Part shown: one piece after another, positions 63,047 through 64,000 of the stretch
Layout: every line of letters begins with the position of its first letter
Position numbering within the stretch: position 1 is the stretch's first letter
From: DATBAX01 sp963762965
GTDB taxonomy: Bacteria; Acidobacteriota; Terriglobia; Terriglobales; Acidobacteriaceae
Direction of reading: 5' to 3'
DNA length: 64,000 nt
Assembly (NCBI GenBank): GCA_963762965.1
Contig: CAVXME010000001.1
Location: 186,001-250,000 of the forward strand
Position numbers and translations under genes: made by a program
Notes under the pieces: generated by a model
Told to the model about the DNA's origin: nothing
Seen by the model: only the letters and a program-made list of their open reading frames with translations
Database searches by the model: none

Positions 63047-63409
63047 TTGTTAAGCGTGACCACCGAAAGCGTAGTCATAGTCCCGAAGAAGCAGAACCTG
63101 CTTCCTCTCCTCGTCGTGCTCTTCCTGATTTCCTACGGCTTGATGGCCCTGCTGGTCGTGGAACAAGGGCGCACCATCGACACCCAACGCTACTTGATCC
63201 GGGATCTGTTCAGCGATAGCTCGCAGTTGACCTCTATGAAAAGCAGCGCCCTACAGAAGCAAAACGCTGCGGCACAGGCAAAGGCTCCGTCTTCCCAGGT
63301 TGCACCACAAAATAACGCCAAGCCGGCGCACCCGGCCGGCAAACTCCGGAAACCGCCAACCGCGGCTTCCGATACATCCGACTCACGCCGGATGGTGGTC
63401 ACAATTTAG
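63047..63409 (+). CDS. Single-helix membrane protein, hypothetical
   Basis: Up to 120 aa. One membrane helix near the N-terminus (LLPLLVVLFLISYGLMALLVV), a short coiled-coil-like stretch (EQGRTIDTQRYLIRDLFSD) and a polar Ala/Pro/Lys-rich tail. No family was recognised. Starts at TTG 63047 or GTG 63056 are possible. The next small exported protein follows after 25 bases, likely in one unit. Confidence 0.55.
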   Translation: MLSVTTESVVIVPKKQNLLPLLVVLFLISYGLMALLVVEQGRTIDTQRYLIRDLFSDSSQLTSMKSSALQKQNAAAQAKAPSSQVAPQNNAKPAHPAGKLRKPPTAASDTSDSRRMVVTI

Positions 63410-63434
63410 ATCTGCGCCTCGAGATAGGTAGGGA

Positions 63435-63686
63435 ATGAACGGTCTCGCAAGCATACTTTTATTGCTGTCTATCCCCGGCGCTCGATTCACTCCTCCGGCA
63501 AAGCCGCCTGTCGAGTCAAAAATCGCGCACCGCTCCCACAAGGGAGGACAGTGGTATTTTGCCCAGACCGGCCATGCCGTTTATTGCTACGGTCCGGTGA
63601 TGTTCGTGACCACCCCGACCGGCGACCTGCAACGCGTCGCCACTTTCTGCCAGAACGACCAAGCCATCGTCCCGCTCAAAGAATAA
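63435..63686 (+). CDS. Small exported Cys-containing protein, hypothetical
   Basis: 83 aa with a short signal-like N-terminus (GLASILLLLSIPGARF) and a mature part with HKGGQWYFAQTGHAVYCYGPVMFV and TFCQNDQAIVPL. Two Cys could form a disulfide. The ATG is preceded by GGTAGGGA. No family was recognised; the periplasm is the likely location. Confidence 0.6.
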   Translation: MNGLASILLLLSIPGARFTPPAKPPVESKIAHRSHKGGQWYFAQTGHAVYCYGPVMFVTTPTGDLQRVATFCQNDQAIVPLKE

Positions 63687-63810
63687 ATTTCCCTCTAACA
63701 CCCACCACCAGTGATCCCGAAGACCCGGCGTTTTTCAGCCGGGCGAGAGATCTAGCGCGGGTCGATACTCGCGCCACCCGCCGGATGCCGACTCCAAGTC
63801 ACCCTTCAGT

Positions 63811-63839
63811 TTGACTGCCGCCAAAATCTCTCCTACTAT
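63811..63839 (+). promoter_or_regulatory. Sigma-70 promoter of the kinase gene at the window end
   Basis: TTGACT (63811-63816), a 17-base spacer and TACTAT (63834-63839), about 30 bases before the kinase ATG. Confidence 0.65.
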
Positions 63840-63869
63840 CGGCAACATGAATTCCGGGGACTCCTGCCG

Positions 63870-64000
63870 ATGATCGGGAAAAATATCTCCCACTACAGAA
63901 TCATTGAGAAGCTGGGCGGCGGCGGGATGGGTGTGGTTTACAAAGCCGAAGACACCACGCTCGGCCGCTTTGTCGCCCTGAAATTCCTGCCCGAAGACGT
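63870..64000 (+). CDS. N-terminus of a Ser/Thr protein kinase (partial)
   Basis: The frame from ATG 63870 reads MIGKNISHYRIIEKLGGGGM then GVVYKAEDTTLGRFVALKFLP up to the window edge. This is kinase subdomains I-II: the Gly-rich loop GGGGMGVVY is intact and the ATP Lys is in VALKFL. Acidobacterial kinases of this start (HYRIIEKLGGGGMGVVY) are usually long and carry WD40, TPR or beta-propeller repeats, but that part is outside the window. Confidence 0.88.
   Translation, partial: MIGKNISHYRIIEKLGGGGMGVVYKAEDTTLGRFVALKFLPED

Overview
The window looks like a chromosome segment from a soil-type Acidobacteriota (Terriglobia / Koribacter-like). The evidence is a large Oar-type TonB-dependent receptor with a carboxypeptidase-regulatory domain, three proteins of the VWFA-related family typical of acidobacteria, many Tat-exported sugar-modifying enzymes, moderate-to-high GC, and many short palindromic repeats between genes. 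Coding density is high. There is no prophage, insertion sequence or CRISPR array. One complete tRNA gene (Thr, CGT anticodon) is present.

Layout. 1-6.2 kb: start of a secreted protein (minus strand), Oar-like receptor, rpsU, a zinc-ribbon protein, mtaB and a small Cys/His protein. 6.2-12 kb: a secreted esterase faces the translation operon infC-rpmI-rplT-pheS-pheT. 12-18 kb: aminotransferase, a zapB-like/zapA pair, a structured intergenic RNA candidate, lgt and an RluD-type synthase. 16.6-20.8 kb: three VWFA-related secreted proteins and a DUF3052 protein. 20.9-30 kb: mglA, a stand-alone Clp-type ATPase, a LysM/glycosidase-like protein, ilvE, a Phd/PIN toxin-antitoxin pair, pilT, recX and a secreted LEA-like repeat protein. 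30-42 kb: alaS, a Rieske oxygenase, glnK divergent from amt, a Ser/Thr kinase and PP2C phosphatase, an amino-acid permease and a porin. 42.9-48.3 kb: a lytic transglycosylase, an amidase locus split over two frames, a DUF6599 protein, a small-RNA candidate and tRNA-Thr. 48.3-52.1 kb: a divergent ECF-sigma module (metallophosphoesterase, cupredoxin and DUF2231 on one side, sigma and anti-sigma on the other) and a CBS protein. 52.2-57.7 kb: a UGA-interrupted SelU/PRXL2-type peroxiredoxin, then sugar-acid and chitin enzymes. 57.8-60.4 kb: a radical-SAM protein of the tetraether-lipid-synthase (Tes) type with an Lgt paralogue. 60.6-64 kb: a MerR/TPR protein, acyl-CoA dehydrogenase, small exported proteins and the start of a second Ser/Thr kinase.

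The most interesting signals are these. (1) A probable selenoprotein at 52194-52727, with an in-frame UGA exactly at the first Cys of the CxxC motif and hairpins directly behind it. (2) The Tes-like plus Lgt-like cluster, a candidate system for membrane-spanning lipids. (3) Divergent ECF promoters sharing the same ten bases, linking two operons to one sigma factor. (4) A strong promoter plus terminator enclosing about 85 nt without a gene. (5) A nested rod-like RNA fold downstream of zapA. (6) Several promoters so close to the start codon that the mRNAs would be leaderless. (7) Two compensating single-base frameshifts around the TPR part of the amidase gene. All functional assignments rest on motifs read by eye; no database search was run.
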